NCBI GenBank assembly: GCA_015680905.1
Contig: CM027380.1
Span: 13,224,001-13,288,000, forward strand
Reading direction: 5' to 3'
DNA length: 64,000 bases
Source of the DNA: Coptis chinensis
Lineage: Eukaryota > Streptophyta > Magnoliopsida > Ranunculales > Ranunculaceae
In this document: piece by piece, positions 1-12,280 of the stretch
Position numbering within the stretch: position 1 is the first letter of the stretch
How the letters are laid out: every line of letters starts with the position of its first letter
The notes under the pieces: generated by a model
Databases searched by the model: none
What the model saw: only the letters and a program-made list of their open reading frames with translations
What the model was told of the DNA's origin: nothing
Position numbers and translations under genes: made by a program

Positions 1-1565
1 CACATTATTCCTTTTAGATTATCGTTGTTAGAAAGCTATTAGAGCAAGACAATAGAACTTAAATACATGAAGCTCCAACAATTTATTGATTGGAAAATAT
101 GAATAACCCTAGGGATACAACATCAGCAACTTTGTTGTCATTCCACTGAGAAAAAATGTAAGAAATAATCCCAGGGATACAACATCAGCAACTTTGTTGT
201 AGCCCCCAACTAATACTTCAGGGCTATATAAAATGGACTGCCAACAGTCCTATGCAAACTTTGCTTTGCTAAATGAAAACCAAATTGCTAAAGAGACGAT
301 GTCTATGAATTATAAATAACAATGAAAATTAGTCAAAAGTACTTGATTTGATGGAGGTAGCAAGGCTAAATTGTCCACACGTTCCTGAAGTAAATTGTCC
401 AACTTCTATTTCCTGAACATGGCAACCACCATAGCAATAATCAAAGGCTTGTACAAAAAAATATGTCCCAACCAACACAAATGCCCCGACCACAATTTTG
501 TTGTGTTTGTCTCGAAATAATTGCAAATAGGAATAGTAAGAAAAGTAACACTACGTAGTAATCTATAGAAAGTCTTAGTATGGACTAAGAAGTAAGAAAA
601 GAGAGACTATGGAGAATGTACCTGATCGGGTTCAATATCAACTTTTGCTTTACCCACTGCAACTTTCGGATGCACCAAGCTTTGTTTGCACAATGGTTGC
701 CACAATAAAACCATCTATTGGAAAAGCCTCGCAGAAAATTACTTTGAAAAACAAAAATATACTTAATCAGTTTTAAATGTTGAATAAGATATAAGAGATG
801 CTTCATTAACATTAGCACCGTGTTCAATAAATAGATGAAACCATGATGACATCATACCAACATCTTCATATTACACTTATTGCCAATCCTAGAACACCCT
901 TAGCCTGATCCTTCAACTATGGCAAAACACATTTTAAAAAAGGGGAAATGCTTATGGATCATGAGGAAGTCTATGGTTTATATGCTGGCATTAAAACTGA
1001 AATAGAAAACTATATGACCTTATTCAAATATGGCCTTGTTCTACATTTGATCAAGTTTCAGTTCTTCAAAATCCTTTAAAACAAATACAAAACTAAATCA
1101 CTCAAAGAAAACATAAATTTTGAAAGTTTCTTCCGAGAAAGTGGAGAAACAATCAGATATTTACAAACATCCGAAAAATTAATTGAAAAAAGAAATCTGA
1201 AATCCAGAGCGTAAAATCAAAATCAGTAATATTCAACTTACTTTTATCTCACGCACTAAGTTAAACGCTAGCGCAGATTTACTGCACATGGTCTCAAGAG
1301 AATACTAATAGAATCCAAAACTATCATTAGAAAACACAGAGACATAACTGAAAGTCAGAGGCATGCCTGAAAATCAATTGTTAAACAATAAAATCATTAC
1401 AAAACAATAGTATGCATAAATCGATTTTAGGAAATATTGTACAAAATTAAAACCAAGATTGAGACTGAAATTGAGAAAGAGAAGACACACACATGAAGAA
1501 AAGAGAGCGGAAACTGAAAAGATTGAGAAAGAGAGGTCCTCCAAAGTATCTTTGTTGTTTGGGTG
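1..1565. other. Left-edge region, possible minus-strand exon, no recognised gene
   Basis: No gene is recognised here. On the minus strand, 714-622 is an open 93-nt segment with a plausible acceptor (AATAG before it) and a GT donor after CAG, reading HPKVAVGKAKVDIEPDQ near its end, so it may be an exon of a gene running off the left edge. A second open stretch lies at 526-329. Around 1440-1550 the minus strand is C/T-rich, like a plant 5' leader. A 28-bp direct repeat occurs at 111-138 and 173-200. The exon reading is inference and could be chance. Confidence 0.25.
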
Positions 1566-1889
1566 AACTAGTGTTACCCCCCTACTAGATGAGCCAATTA
1601 GGATTTCCCCCCCACTAGATGGGAAATTAGGGTCTCCCCCCTAAACACACACTCAACTTGGTTTGACTGTTAACTTTCAAGTCAAACAACTGAAAATGAC
1701 ATAAATGCCCCCACCTAATTAAAATTGAATATTTTCTTTTTGAAAACAATGAGGGCATTTGTGTAATTTTCAATTATTTGACTTAAAGTTAACAAATAAA
1801 CCAAGTTGACCGTGGTGTTTAGGGGAGACCCTAATTTCCCATCTAGTGAGAGGAAATCCTAATTGGCTCATCTAGTAATAATACTAGTT
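1566..1889. mobile_element. Foldback MITE with about 140-bp inverted arms
   Basis: The first roughly 140 bases, starting AACTAGTGTTACCC, return as an imperfect reverse complement at the right end, which finishes at ACTAGTT. Shared inner blocks include CTAGATGAGCCAATTAGGAT and ATGGGAAATTAGGGTCTCCC. Only a short unpaired centre remains, so the 324-bp unit could fold into one long hairpin. There is no ORF. Such near-complete foldbacks are non-autonomous DNA transposons and can give rise to small RNAs. The superfamily is uncertain because no clear target duplication was found. Confidence 0.75.
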
Positions 1890-4777
1890 AACCCTTGTTG
1901 TTTTCACATGAAATGGTCCATCAACATATATGTTTTCGAAACAGGGGCATTTTCCACATAAAAGTGGCCTGATATGATAATACCCAATTCCATGAGCATC
2001 ACTACTAATGTAATGCACCCAGATATATAACATAGTGATACTTATGATGTGTACCGGAAATTATTCAGACGGACTTTTGTAATCAACCCAATGCTAGAGA
2101 TAACTTCGTAATAACTATTTATATATTGCTCACGATAAGTTTTTTAGTTCGACTTCTAACTTGAGATCATTGCAAACCAGTAGAACATCACCCATTCACC
2201 TGAGATTGCGATCAATACCCTGAAACAGAAAAAAAAAACATAGTTAATGAAAACTAACAATGTTGTTCACTGAATATCTTGTTAAGTCAAGGTCATAATG
2301 CATCTTGCTAATTCAAGGACATAAAGAAGAAATTCAGAGTAGGAAAATTTGTTAGTATCATACCTGAGTAAAAAATAGTGACTTTTCGCCATGCTACTGT
2401 CATTGAAATTACATAAACATTATTACGTAGGAGGTAACAATAATGCTAGTAATAGGGAATAAATTTATATTTTCATTTGAAGCAAGCATTTCGCGTTGTA
2501 CACAAAAAAAAAGTAACATGCTATAAGACTTAGTCAACTCCCACAACCATTTACAATCTCCCTGAAATGTAGTTTTGATAAACATGAAGTTGTGTCTCAC
2601 CTACATTTCAATGGGAAAAATTCGAGAAACAAAAACTGCAGTATAGAGCTTTGATGTAGACAGGCAGACTCCACAAATTTATTTACAGTCACGTATACAA
2701 ATCAACAAAATACATTTTAAACTAAAAATATATGAGAGAACTCAATGCTTTCAAATTTTACCATCAATGCATCTATAGAAGCTTGGATGTGATGGTAGTA
2801 CCGAGGACATTCTTCCTCGCTAAGGCAGTAAAATTTATATAGCTCCCTTAGGACATTCTTCCTCGCTAAGGCAGTATAATTTATATCATAAGTTGTTTTT
2901 ATGTTAAATTTTAGCAGTTGCTATCACACAAATATCTATACCTCTAAACCTCCAGCAATATAACAAATATAGGATTTGCACTACCATGATAGATTAACTC
3001 AGTCTCGCCATTGTTGTTCCTAATATTCCCTTCATACCCATTTCCATTTGCATTTACTAAGCTTCCAAATTTCTTCAGGTGGTCTAGCCAACTTCAGTAA
3101 TAATACAAATATACGGAAAAAAAAAAAAACAAAAGCCAATATATAATAATTTTAACCTGAAAATCCCAAATAAAATTAGGAAAAGCACTTACAACTATTT
3201 AGGTTTGTGAAATTTCTTTTGCGTCTGCAATATAGATTATACCTATATAATATGTAACACCTAGGTCCAAATAAATCATTTGTGCTTTCATGAGATGAAT
3301 CAATTAACACAAACTACAAACTTCTGCTTGTACTCGATCAAGAGAAAATTCACCTACACATGCCAATCAAGATATTTGTGCGGAGAGTTGTTGTTTGTTT
3401 GTTTGTTTGTTTTTTTCCCCCATGAAGGTATAAACCCTAAGATATCTGTTTTCTTTCTTGGGGTTTTGTTTTTTTTTTTTTATCTTTTTTTTGGGTTACG
3501 AACAATTGAAATTGTAAAAAAGGGCGTGTATTTCATTTTTTTCCTGCCAAATCATAGTAAAAGCTGAGGTGGCCACCTTAGAGAAAAAAAGGGACTAATG
3601 TGGCTTCTTGGGAGCATTCTCAACTGCTCAGTATTAATGGTCCCTTCCTAATCATCGACATAATAAAACAACTGAAATATTCTTCACTATGAAATTGTCT
3701 TGCATATAATAAAGTGAAAGAATAACTTGATTATTAAAGTTTAGTTTTATCTGATCAGAACAAATTTAGTGGATAACCATGGCTGTATTATTAGCACATA
3801 TGATTGTTTTAAGATCAAAAAATAGTAAAAGGGTAGAGTGTCAAATTCCAAGATACCACCTTAAGATTAATTAAAAGCTCATAATTTTACACATGATTAT
3901 TGCTACGTACTTTTGTGGAATAGATTATTAGAGAAGTATACTATCCTAGTAAAATATTGATGTTGAGACAAAAAAAGATTTATGAGACAATACTACAACC
4001 TTACATGGGCCAATACTAACATGAACATGGAGGATGAAGGGAACCACATATCAATCTACTTATCATCCTTCCTTTGAAATAAATAGAGCATAAAAGGGTA
4101 TTGAAACAAAAACTCACCGGAAGTCAATGAGTACACATTCAGAGACAACTGTCTATGTCTAGGCACATTCTTCAACCCTCGGCTTAACTCATTAGCTCAA
4201 AAGTAGAATATATTGGTCTGTTGAGTGAGTCACATCATTCTTTTGCAGCTGCACACACTTTTCTAAGGTACTACCACCTTGTATTTCTTAACAGTGCAAC
4301 ATGCTAGACATGTTGATAATAATACAGTAGTTGAGTAAGAACCTACACGCTTCATCCAAAACACACATAATCAGCTAAAAGAACAAATTAAATGCTTCTT
4401 TATCAAACTGAATGAAATCGTGATAAGTATGACAATTCAACAATTAATAGCCATCCGGTCAAAGAAGAGGTTAGCAATCTTTACAAAAAAAAAAAAAAAA
4501 AAAGTGACTAATGATCCATTTAAACACTTTGTGTATTATTCTTCTTTAAATAAATAAATCAAACATCTCGGCATATTGTTGTGGGGAGAGTTACCAGATG
4601 GGGAACCGTTTCAAGCAAATGCAAGTACACAAAACACTTATCAAATTGCTAATAGCCTTTAATATAAATGTTCAATAATTAGCAATAAACGATTATCACC
4701 TTTCCCTCTTGGTTGTTGGATATATACTCAAATCCACACTGTTTTCTTTACGGTTTGTTCTTGGATGTATACATACC
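1890..4777. other. AT-rich non-coding stretch with small duplications
   Basis: No convincing gene was seen. A unit of about 40 bp containing GGACATTCTTCCTCGCTAAG is present twice in tandem around 2803-2886. Several poly-A/T tracts occur (3119-3130, 4483-4502). The part at about 3400-3640 is paralogous to 13080-13285 (listed separately). Confidence 0.5.
3400..3640 (-). repeat. Duplicated 5'-flank segment, copy 1
   Basis: This segment shares an ordered set of blocks with 13080-13285: a CATGAAGG motif, a T-rich tract, ACGAACAATTGAAA, an AAGGG.GTG.ATTT block, and near its end GGGAGCATTCTCAACT followed by CTCAGTATTAATGGTC. The two copies differ by substitutions and indels. Copy 2 lies just upstream of a likely minus-strand first exon, so this may be a duplicated promoter or 5' leader. 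Confidence 0.55.
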
Positions 4778-4919
4778 ATGTCAATCCATCCAACTGATTG
4801 AGAAGCTCAAGCATGGTGCGTTGCAATTCACTGTGGCCATTGCCACTCCTAGATTCCATTCCAGCAGATCCAATGCTATCAATTTCAGCCATAAACATGA
4901 TTGAAGGGGGATGTTCTCT
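4778..4919 (-). pseudogene. RPT6: Orphan exon of 26S proteasome ATPase RPT6
   Basis: Read on the minus strand, the segment gives [17 protein letters not shown], then [21 protein letters not shown]. This matches the Walker-B and second-region-of-homology stretch of RPT6, the AAA-ATPase of the 19S proteasome regulatory particle that unfolds substrates. An AG acceptor precedes it and a GT follows, so it looks like a single intact exon with flanking intron. The Walker-B aspartate is replaced (FMDEID in the family, FMAEID here), and several other conserved residues differ. Neither the preceding Walker-A exon nor the following exons were found nearby, so this is an orphan fragment, probably carried here by duplication or transposon capture. 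Confidence 0.8.
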
Positions 4920-7354
4920 ATTGGAATATTAAAAGAACGGGAAAATATTTATGCATATAACCCATGGAAGATATATTATGAACACTATAAAGAATTGAAA
5001 GAGAGGGTGAATCATGTTCCAACTTTTAATCACAGAAACACTAAAGCTTGGTGATTAACTCGTTATAGATCGAAGCACCCAGATATCAAGAGTGATTGTT
5101 ATTCGAACAAAACAGCCAATTTCACGTTTACCCACAATTTACATGCTATTATCAAATTACAAAATATAATGCAAATTTCAAACACATTGCGAATTTATTA
5201 AGATGGATAACTTGCAATACCTTGATTCATTCCAGTTAGCCATCCTGTTACGAAGATGAGCAATAACAACCTTCTTGGTAGCTTCAGTTGCAATAGGAAA
5301 CACTTTAGATAAAGAACTGTGATTCTGAGTAGCCATAGAAAACCCCGTTTAGGTGATTGTCAACCAAATGTCAAGTTGATAACTAACACAAATAAGACAA
5401 AAACGACATAATAAAGTTTGGCCAGTATACAATGGGTAAGAGAATGTAACACAAAGGTAAAGAATCTACGACCTACAATAGTAATTAATCATTACTCGAA
5501 ATATTTGTTCTATACATACACTTGCGAATGACTATAACTTGAAACTCAGTGGTAGGTATATACAATAGATTGATTTATGTACATATGAAATAGAAAGATA
5601 CATATGAAACTTCAGGGAACTGTGTCATAGATATAAATAACGTCGAAAAAATCATAATACGTATCACACAGAGTGAGGTTGCAACTGAGCAAAAAAAAAT
5701 TATGGTGAGGCTTAAATTATGCACCTTGAAGTAATCCCCATGGCAAAGAAAGTTTAAGATTAAAAAAGGACGAAGTTATACATATATTTCTTAATTGCCA
5801 TGAGAAAAACTACATTCAAAGAGTCGAGTTCTAAGAAATTGGTGAGTTCCAAGAAAAGCTTGAAGCGAAACAAATAATGAATCTAGAGACACAAAGATTC
5901 AAGGTTTTTATCAAGGTACAATAAAATCAATTTGAGGAGCCAAATGAAAGTCTAAACTAAAATTGTAGCAAATAGGTGCTAACTAAAATAATTAGCATGA
6001 AGTGAGGACTGTTATTTAACGTTAAAAAAGTGAAAATGGATAGATCTAGTGAGCAACCCACACATTGGAAATTTTCTCCTATTCAGTTCCCTTTCAACTT
6101 AAGGCAAAGTCATTTCACTCGAATTATTTTGTTATTGCTCCAAAGAAAAGAAACAAATCCGAGAATGTAAAAGTTTGTAGAGTGGCAGTCTAAAAACATC
6201 CGATGTTTAAAATCAAATTTCTACAAAAAAAGAAAATAAAACAGATGTCCCAGTGAAAATAACTTCTTTTCGTGTAAATAGACTGTAATAATCAAAGATT
6301 GAACATTAACACACTCCATAGACTGTGAATAGCCAAATAATTTGAGGGAGTACTTGTCATATGTCAAGCAATTAAACCTGGCAGTCAACATTAATAACAA
6401 CACCGCGCCCAGAATGTCTATTAAAAAATCCACCATTAGAATACACGGAAACCGTGGTGTGCAAACAATTCGAGCAAAGCCCAAAATCTAAGAGATTGTG
6501 TTTAGAAGGTTGCAAACCTATGTTACATGGGCACTCCATATTATAAAAAATAATCTGTGTTGAATGTGAATCCACGTATTTGCATCTAACACATATTTTA
6601 TGTGATATACTTCAATTTTTTATATTTCACTGTGTCAGACACTTCATATCCATATCAAATACATACACACGTATTTGTGTCAATGTAACTTAGTTGCAAA
6701 CAATCTTATAACACATAGAAACCTTAATGCCGAAAATTGAATGAGATAATGGGAAAAAAAGGAAGAATCAAAACTACCTAGTCTTGACGCCTTTTGTTAC
6801 TTATATATTTAGCAAGATTAGGCCTAGGCCAACTCCCGCCCGTCCAATCATGGTGGCTGGTATAAAAATTTGTATATCATAGAGGTAAAAAAAAAATGAG
6901 AAATGGAAATACAAAATCAAAGTAATTGTTCGGATGAGAAGGGTACCTATTTTAGTACAAAAAAGTTTGCACTTGAACCCTCATTGCATAAACTCAAACT
7001 TGCTCTTGCTTGACGTTAGTTTACATATGCTACAATTCAAAATGAAAAGTTTGTTAAGTGATTTAAAAAAAAGGTAACAGACGACTAACACATAAGACCT
7101 ATAATTAAAACCACACGATTTACAAACAACAACCATATCAATCAAGTGACAAAGTCTCCCAAAAAAAATTATATTTGGAGGTAAAAATCAACTACAATAA
7201 AAAAGAAACTCCTCTTCAAAAAACAGGATTCTCCTCATTTTCTCTCCACGTCTCTCTCAGTGACATTTCCTCAAACACTTTCCAAACAAATCACCAATTC
7301 AACAACAATAAAGAATTTTTAATGCCATTTTTGTAAAAATAAGATCTTTAATTT
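4920..7354. other. Non-coding stretch with one coding-like minus-strand piece
   Basis: Mostly AT-rich sequence without recognisable genes. On the minus strand, 5336-5221 starts with ATG, stays open for 116 nt and ends in AAG before a GT donor. It reads SSLSKVFPIATEATKKVVIA in part, looks coding and is not recognised. Another open minus-strand piece spans about 6575-6372 and ends at a CAG/GT. Both lie in the same orientation as the RPT6 exon. The C/T-rich stretch at 7225-7300 resembles the 5' leader of the exon at 7355. Confidence 0.35.
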
Positions 7355-7618
7355 ATGTATGATGTGATTTTGAGCTCAATGGTGGTGGGGAAATCAAGTA
7401 ATGTTGAGGCTAGTGGGTTTAAGTATATGTCTATATTACATACACAACAGAAACATATGTGTTTGAGGTTTCAGAGGAAGCAATTGTTTTCACTTTCGTT
7501 TAATTGTGGATTAATGTTATTTGCATTGGGTTTGATTTCACTTTTTACTGGACACATTGCTTCTCATCTTGAGTATTACTCCTTTCAGTTCATGAAAGGA
7601 GCTTTGTCTACAAAATTG
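7355..7618 (+). CDS. Unrecognised first exon with one membrane segment (partial gene)
   Basis: An ATG at 7355 follows a C/T-rich leader. The frame runs exactly 88 codons to a GT donor (AAATTG then GTAAGG). The encoded piece has a basic patch and then a hydrophobic stretch (LSFNCGLMLFALGLISLFTG, about residues 47-66), as in a type II membrane protein or signal anchor. Downstream the sequence passes within 60 bp into a 5'-truncated Copia element, and no continuation was found beyond that element. The gene is therefore probably broken or rearranged. I do not recognise the family; a glycosyltransferase-type signal anchor is one untested possibility. Confidence 0.45.
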
Positions 7619-7679
7619 GTAAGGGAAATAGTATTTAAGAAAATTAATCACCTGTGTTTTCTCTTTCATGTTTGAAGAC

Positions 7680-8223
7680 AAACCTAACTACAAATTTGAG
7701 AACCTTAGGGTTGAACATTGAAGAGTCTTTCCTTGTTAAGTTTATTATGAATACCTTGCCTTCTCAGTATGAACCATTCCAGATCCATTATAACACCATT
7801 AAGGAGAAATGGAATGTGAATGAACTGACCAGTATGGTTGTTCAAGAGGAGACAGGGCTTAAGCAACAAGGATTGGAAAATGTTCATCTCATGACTCAAG
7901 CCTCAGGATCAGGACATAAAGGAAGAAAGCCTCAAAATGGCAAGAAAAAGGCACCTCACAAGGATAAACCTGCTCATGCTCCTCAGGTTCAAAAGAAGGA
8001 ATATGACAATAAGTGCAAATTTTGTAAGAAGGAAGGACACATTCAAAAAGATTGTCAGAAAAGAAGGGAATGGTTCGAAAAAAGAGGTATGTCTTCTTTT
8101 GTATGTTTCGAATCAAACCTTACTGAAGTTCCTCCTAATACTTGGTGGGTTGACTCGGTGCTATTGTCCATGTTTCTAATTCGATCACGATTAGCTTCTG
8201 ACCCGAATCACAAACCCAAATGA
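7680..8223 (+). pseudogene. Copia gag C-terminal part and start of protease
   Basis: The frame carries the gag segment SLGL-like LRTLGLNIEESFLVKFIMNT, then EKWNVNELTSMVVQEE, both typical of the gag polyprotein domain of plant Copia. A lysine-rich stretch and a CCHC knuckle (CKFCKKEGHIQKDC) for RNA binding follow. The protease start WWVDS is visible, but one base is missing straight after it, at about 8157. The DSG active-site context is therefore lost and the frame runs into unrelated residues before a stop at 8221. Confidence 0.9.
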
Positions 8224-8233
8224 GAAATTCATT

Positions 8234-9697
8234 ATGATGGGGAATCGAGTCAAAGCTCCTGTTGAAGCTGTTGGGACCTTTAGACTTATCTTAGATAGTG
8301 GTTTTCATTTGGACTTATTTCATACTTTATATGTTCCATCTATTTTCAGAAACCTTATTTCATTATCTAGACTTGATGCTGATGGTTATTCTTGCTCATT
8401 TGGTAACAAATGCTTTAGTTTATTTAAGAATTCATGTATAGTTGGTTCTGGAATATTATGTGATGGTTTATATAGGATGAAACTTAATAACCACTTTGCC
8501 GAGACCTTTATGATTTTGCATCCTAAAGTTGGAACTAAACGTAGTCGTATGATTGACATGTCCTCTTTCTTGTGGCATAAAAGATTGGGGCATATCTCCA
8601 AAGAAAGAATTCAGAGATTAGTAAGAGATGGGATTCTTAAGAACCTAGATTTTACTGATCTTGGAGTGTGTGTGGATTGTATTAAGGGTAAACAAACCAA
8701 ACACACTAAGAAAGGTGCCACAAGAAGCTCAAGTCTCCTTGAGATCATTCACACTGACATTTGTGGACCATTCACCACTCCATGCCTTAGTGGGGAAAAG
8801 TACTTTATCACTTTTATTAACGACTTTTCACATTATGGATATATCTATTTGTTGCATGAAAAATCTCAGTCAGTGGATGCCCTTGAGGTGTACGTTACTG
8901 AGGTCGAAAGACAATTAGATATATATAGAAAGGTGAAAATCGTAAGGTCTGATAGAGGTGGTGAGTACTATGGTCGCTATGATGAGTCAGGAAAACACCC
9001 TGGTCCATTTGCTAAATTTTTAGAAAAGCGTGGCATATGTGCTCAATATACAATGCCAGGAACGCCTTAGCAGAATGGTGTTGCTGAAAGGCGTAATCGT
9101 ACACTCATGGATATGGTTAGGAGTATGTTAAGTAACTCTAGCTTAACCGTTTCATTGTGGCTTGAAGTTCTAAAGACCGCTGTGTACATTTTAAATAGGG
9201 TTCCCATTAAGTCAGTTCCAAAAACTCCTTTTGAGTTATGGACTGGAAGGAAACCTAGCTTAAGGAACCTGCATGTTTGGGGATGTCCAGCGGAAGTTAG
9301 ACTTTATAAACCACAAGAAAGGAAATTGGATTTCAAGACAGTAAGTGGTTACTTCATCGGTTACCCAGAGAAATCCAAAGGGTATAGATTTTACTTGCCT
9401 AACCAAAGTACGAGAATCATGGAAATTGGTAATGTCATATTCTTTGAGGATGGTGAAATTAGTGGGAGTGAATTACCACGTCATGTGACTATTGAAGAGA
9501 ATAGGACACAATCAGGAAATGTGGTAAATGAGGAAGCTATGGTACGAGTAATTTTACCTTTAGCTTATAGAAAAGTTGTTCCCAATGTTGTTGATCATAA
9601 CAATGACAATGAACAACAAATAAACGACCAACCACTCCATAACGAAAATGTCTCCAATGAACCTGTTGTAAATGAACCACAAGGAGTTGCATTATGA
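8234..9697 (+). pseudogene. Copia protease remainder, GAG-pre-integrase and integrase
   Basis: The zinc-binding HHCC part reads HKRLGHISKERIQRL with CVDCIKGKQ after it. The integrase core keeps all three catalytic acids in family context: IIHTDICGPF, IVRSDRGGEYYG and AERRNRTLMDM. Integrase joins the cDNA ends to host DNA. A TAG replaces a glutamine codon at 9068, between the second and third catalytic acids, and a TGA at 9695 interrupts the following linker. The integrase C-terminal part includes the typical PFELWTGRKPSLRNLHVWGC block. Confidence 0.93.
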
Positions 9698-9739
9698 AGA
9701 TCTCATAGAGATCGGAGATTTGCAATTTCGGATGATTAC

Positions 9740-11408
9740 GTGGTATATTTACAAGAACATGATTATGACATTGGGACTAATAATGAACCGGTTTTGTACG
9801 AACAAGCCATTAAATGCATTGATTCTTCTAAATGGATTGACGTCATGAAGGATGAGATGAAATCAATGGAACATAATGAAGTCTGGGAACTTGTTGAATT
9901 GCCTGAAGGATGCAAGAAAGTCGCGGGAAAGTGAATCTTTAAGATCAAGCGTGATAGTAAAGGCAATATCGATAAGCATAAAGCCAGATATGTTGCTAAA
10001 GGTTTCACTCAGAAAGCAGGTGTTGATTACACAGAGACCTTCTCACCTATATCCAAGAAGGACTCATTTAGATTCATCATGGCATTGGTGGCCCATTTCG
10101 ATTTGGAGTTACACCAAATGGATGAAAGACCGCTTTTCTGAACGGAAATTTAGATGAAGAACTTTACATGGATCAGCCTAAAGGTTTTGCCGAAAAAGGA
10201 AAAGAACATCTGGTTTGTAAGCTTAAGAAATTAATATATGGACTTAAACAAGCTTCTAGACAATGGTATATTAAATTTCATAATACCATTACCTCCTTTG
10301 GGTTTAAGGAAAACACTGTTGATAAGTATATATACCTGAAGGTCAGTGGGAGTAAGTTTATTTTTCTGATTCTGTATGTTGATGATATCTTACTTGCCAG
10401 TAGTGATCTTGGTTTATTACATGAAACCAAGAAGTATCTCACCAAGAACTTTGACATGAAAGATATGGGGGAGGCAGCCTATGTGATTGGCATCGAAATT
10501 TTTCAAGACCGTTCACAAGGATGGTTAGGATTGTCTCAGAAAGCATATATTAACAAAGTTCTGGAGAGATTCCGCATGGAAAATTGTTCAGTTGGGGAAT
10601 CTCCAATTCAAAAGGGGGATAGGGTTTGCCTTATGCAGTGTCCAAAGAATGAATTGGAACGTAAGCAAATGGAAGCAATTCCATATGCTTCAGCTGTAGG
10701 AAGCCTAATGTATGCACAGACCTACACCAGACCAGACATTAGCTTTGCAGTTGGTGTTCTGGGCAGATACCAGAGTAATCTAGGGATGGAACACTGGAAA
10801 CTCACCAAGAAAGTTCTAAGGTACTTGAAGGGAACAAAAGATCACATACTCACATTTAGGAAAACCGATCATCTTGAGGTGATTGGTTACTCAGATTCAG
10901 ATTTTGCTGGTTGTCCTGATAGCCGAAAGTCCACATTTGGATATGTGTTTATGTTGGCTGGAGGGGCTAATCCATGGAAAAGTGCGAATCAATCTATCAT
11001 TGCTGCATCCACCATGGAAGCTGAGTTTGTGGCTTGCTTTGAGGCCACAGTTCATGGCTTATGGCTGCAGAATTTTATCTCAGGGCTTAGAGTTGTCGAC
11101 TCTATCTCTAGGCCATTGAGACTTTACTGTGATAATGCCGCAGCAGTCTTCTTCTCCAAGAATGACAATATTCTAAGGGTGCTAAACATATGGAGTTGAA
11201 GTTTCTTTCTGCAAAGGAAGAAGTACGGAAACAACGAGTGTCTATTGAACATATTAGCACCAAACTTATGATTGTTGATCCATTAATCAAAGGGCTCCCA
11301 CCAAAGACATTTAATAAACACGTTCTCACTATGGGGTCTTGGTTGTCAAGCTTGACTATGTTTCGGTTATTTGGATTGAATGAATTAAGTTACCTCTCAT
11401 TACGATAG
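9740..11408 (+). pseudogene. Copia reverse transcriptase and RNase H
   Basis: Reverse transcriptase motifs include KARYVAKGFTQKAGVDYTET, LIYGLKQASRQWY and the active-site box LYVDDILLASSD. RNase H follows, with GYSDSDFAGCPDSRKSTFGY and STMEAEFVA. A TGA at 9932 precedes the FKIKRDSKGN block. One base is missing at about 10130, inside the TAFLNGDL catalytic motif, and another frame change falls at about 11175, before KHMELKFLSAKEEV-like sequence. The end includes DPLIKGLPPKTF, the usual Copia tail. Confidence 0.95.
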
Positions 11409-11801
11409 ACATTTTGAGATCTCATGTAATTTGTTTATGTTATTTCCTATTTCCATTATATGTACGTACATTTATGAATGGATTTTAGGATGGACATAAT
11501 TTAGGCATTATTATTTGCCTGCACTTCTCACTTATGGTTCATGTCATTCAAGTTACTCATATTGTGGTACATGGAAGGGACTATGCTGTATCAATGACAC
11601 ACTACCGCCATGACTCACATAAGTAAGTTGTTTTGATTATGACATTATAATAACCAAATTATGCAAAGGCATGTATTGGATATTTTTCAAAAACGCGGTC
11701 GCAATTATGTTGTTTTATTGTCAACTCACATGAGTTGTTTTAGAAAATATTTTGTAAATAAAATCAATGTTTAGTTTTGTCATATAGACCAAGTGGGAGA
11801 A

Positions 11802-12280
11802 TGTAAGATATGATATAATAGTCCAAAGACCACTATATCATATCCTCCATAAAGTGGTCAATAAGTCAAAACTTTATAGACTTTTGGTTTCTAAATTGAT
11901 GTGTGGATTACTTCTAAGTAAATATCCTATTTACTCATGCCTTAATTACATTGGCTAATTAAGAGAAGAAGGTTACATTTTCTATTTTACCTTTTATGGG
12001 AAAGGGAGATAAAAAGACTTGGAAGATTAAGAGTGTAACCACCGTCCTCTCTCCATCCTTTATATAATAGTGTAGAAACCCCATTTTTCACACTACAACA
12101 ATTAACACAATAAAGAATATAAAGGTTTGGAAGAGAAACGGTGTTTGGCTATCGGATTCAATGCATCACTCTTACAATGGATCAAGATACAATTTTATTG
12201 TTTTATTATTTACATTCTTTATACAATGTGAAATAATCTATGATTCATGATCCTCTAAATACTATTAAATTAGTATTACA
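11802..12280 (+). repeat. Copia 3' LTR with polypurine tract
   Basis: A polypurine tract (AAGTGGGAGA, 11791-11800) directly precedes TGTAAGATATGATATAATAG. The 479-bp block ends ATTACA, so the ends form the short inverted repeat TGTAA/TTACA. A TATA-like TTTATATAATAG at about 12058-12069 and an AATAAAGAATATAA signal at about 12110 fit LTR promoter and polyadenylation functions. No second copy exists in the window. Confidence 0.85.

Larger units (their letters stand above)
7680..12280 (+). mobile_element. Ty1/Copia retrotransposon, 5'-truncated, one LTR
   Basis: Domains run in Copia order: gag end, protease, integrase, reverse transcriptase, RNase H, polypurine tract and 3' LTR. The 5' LTR, primer-binding site and first part of gag are absent. 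Sequence of the 3' LTR (11802-12280) does not recur upstream, so the left part was lost. At least three in-frame stops (9068, 9695, 9932) and three frameshifts (about 8157, about 10130, about 11175) make the element dead. It abuts an unrelated exon on the left. Confidence 0.92.
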
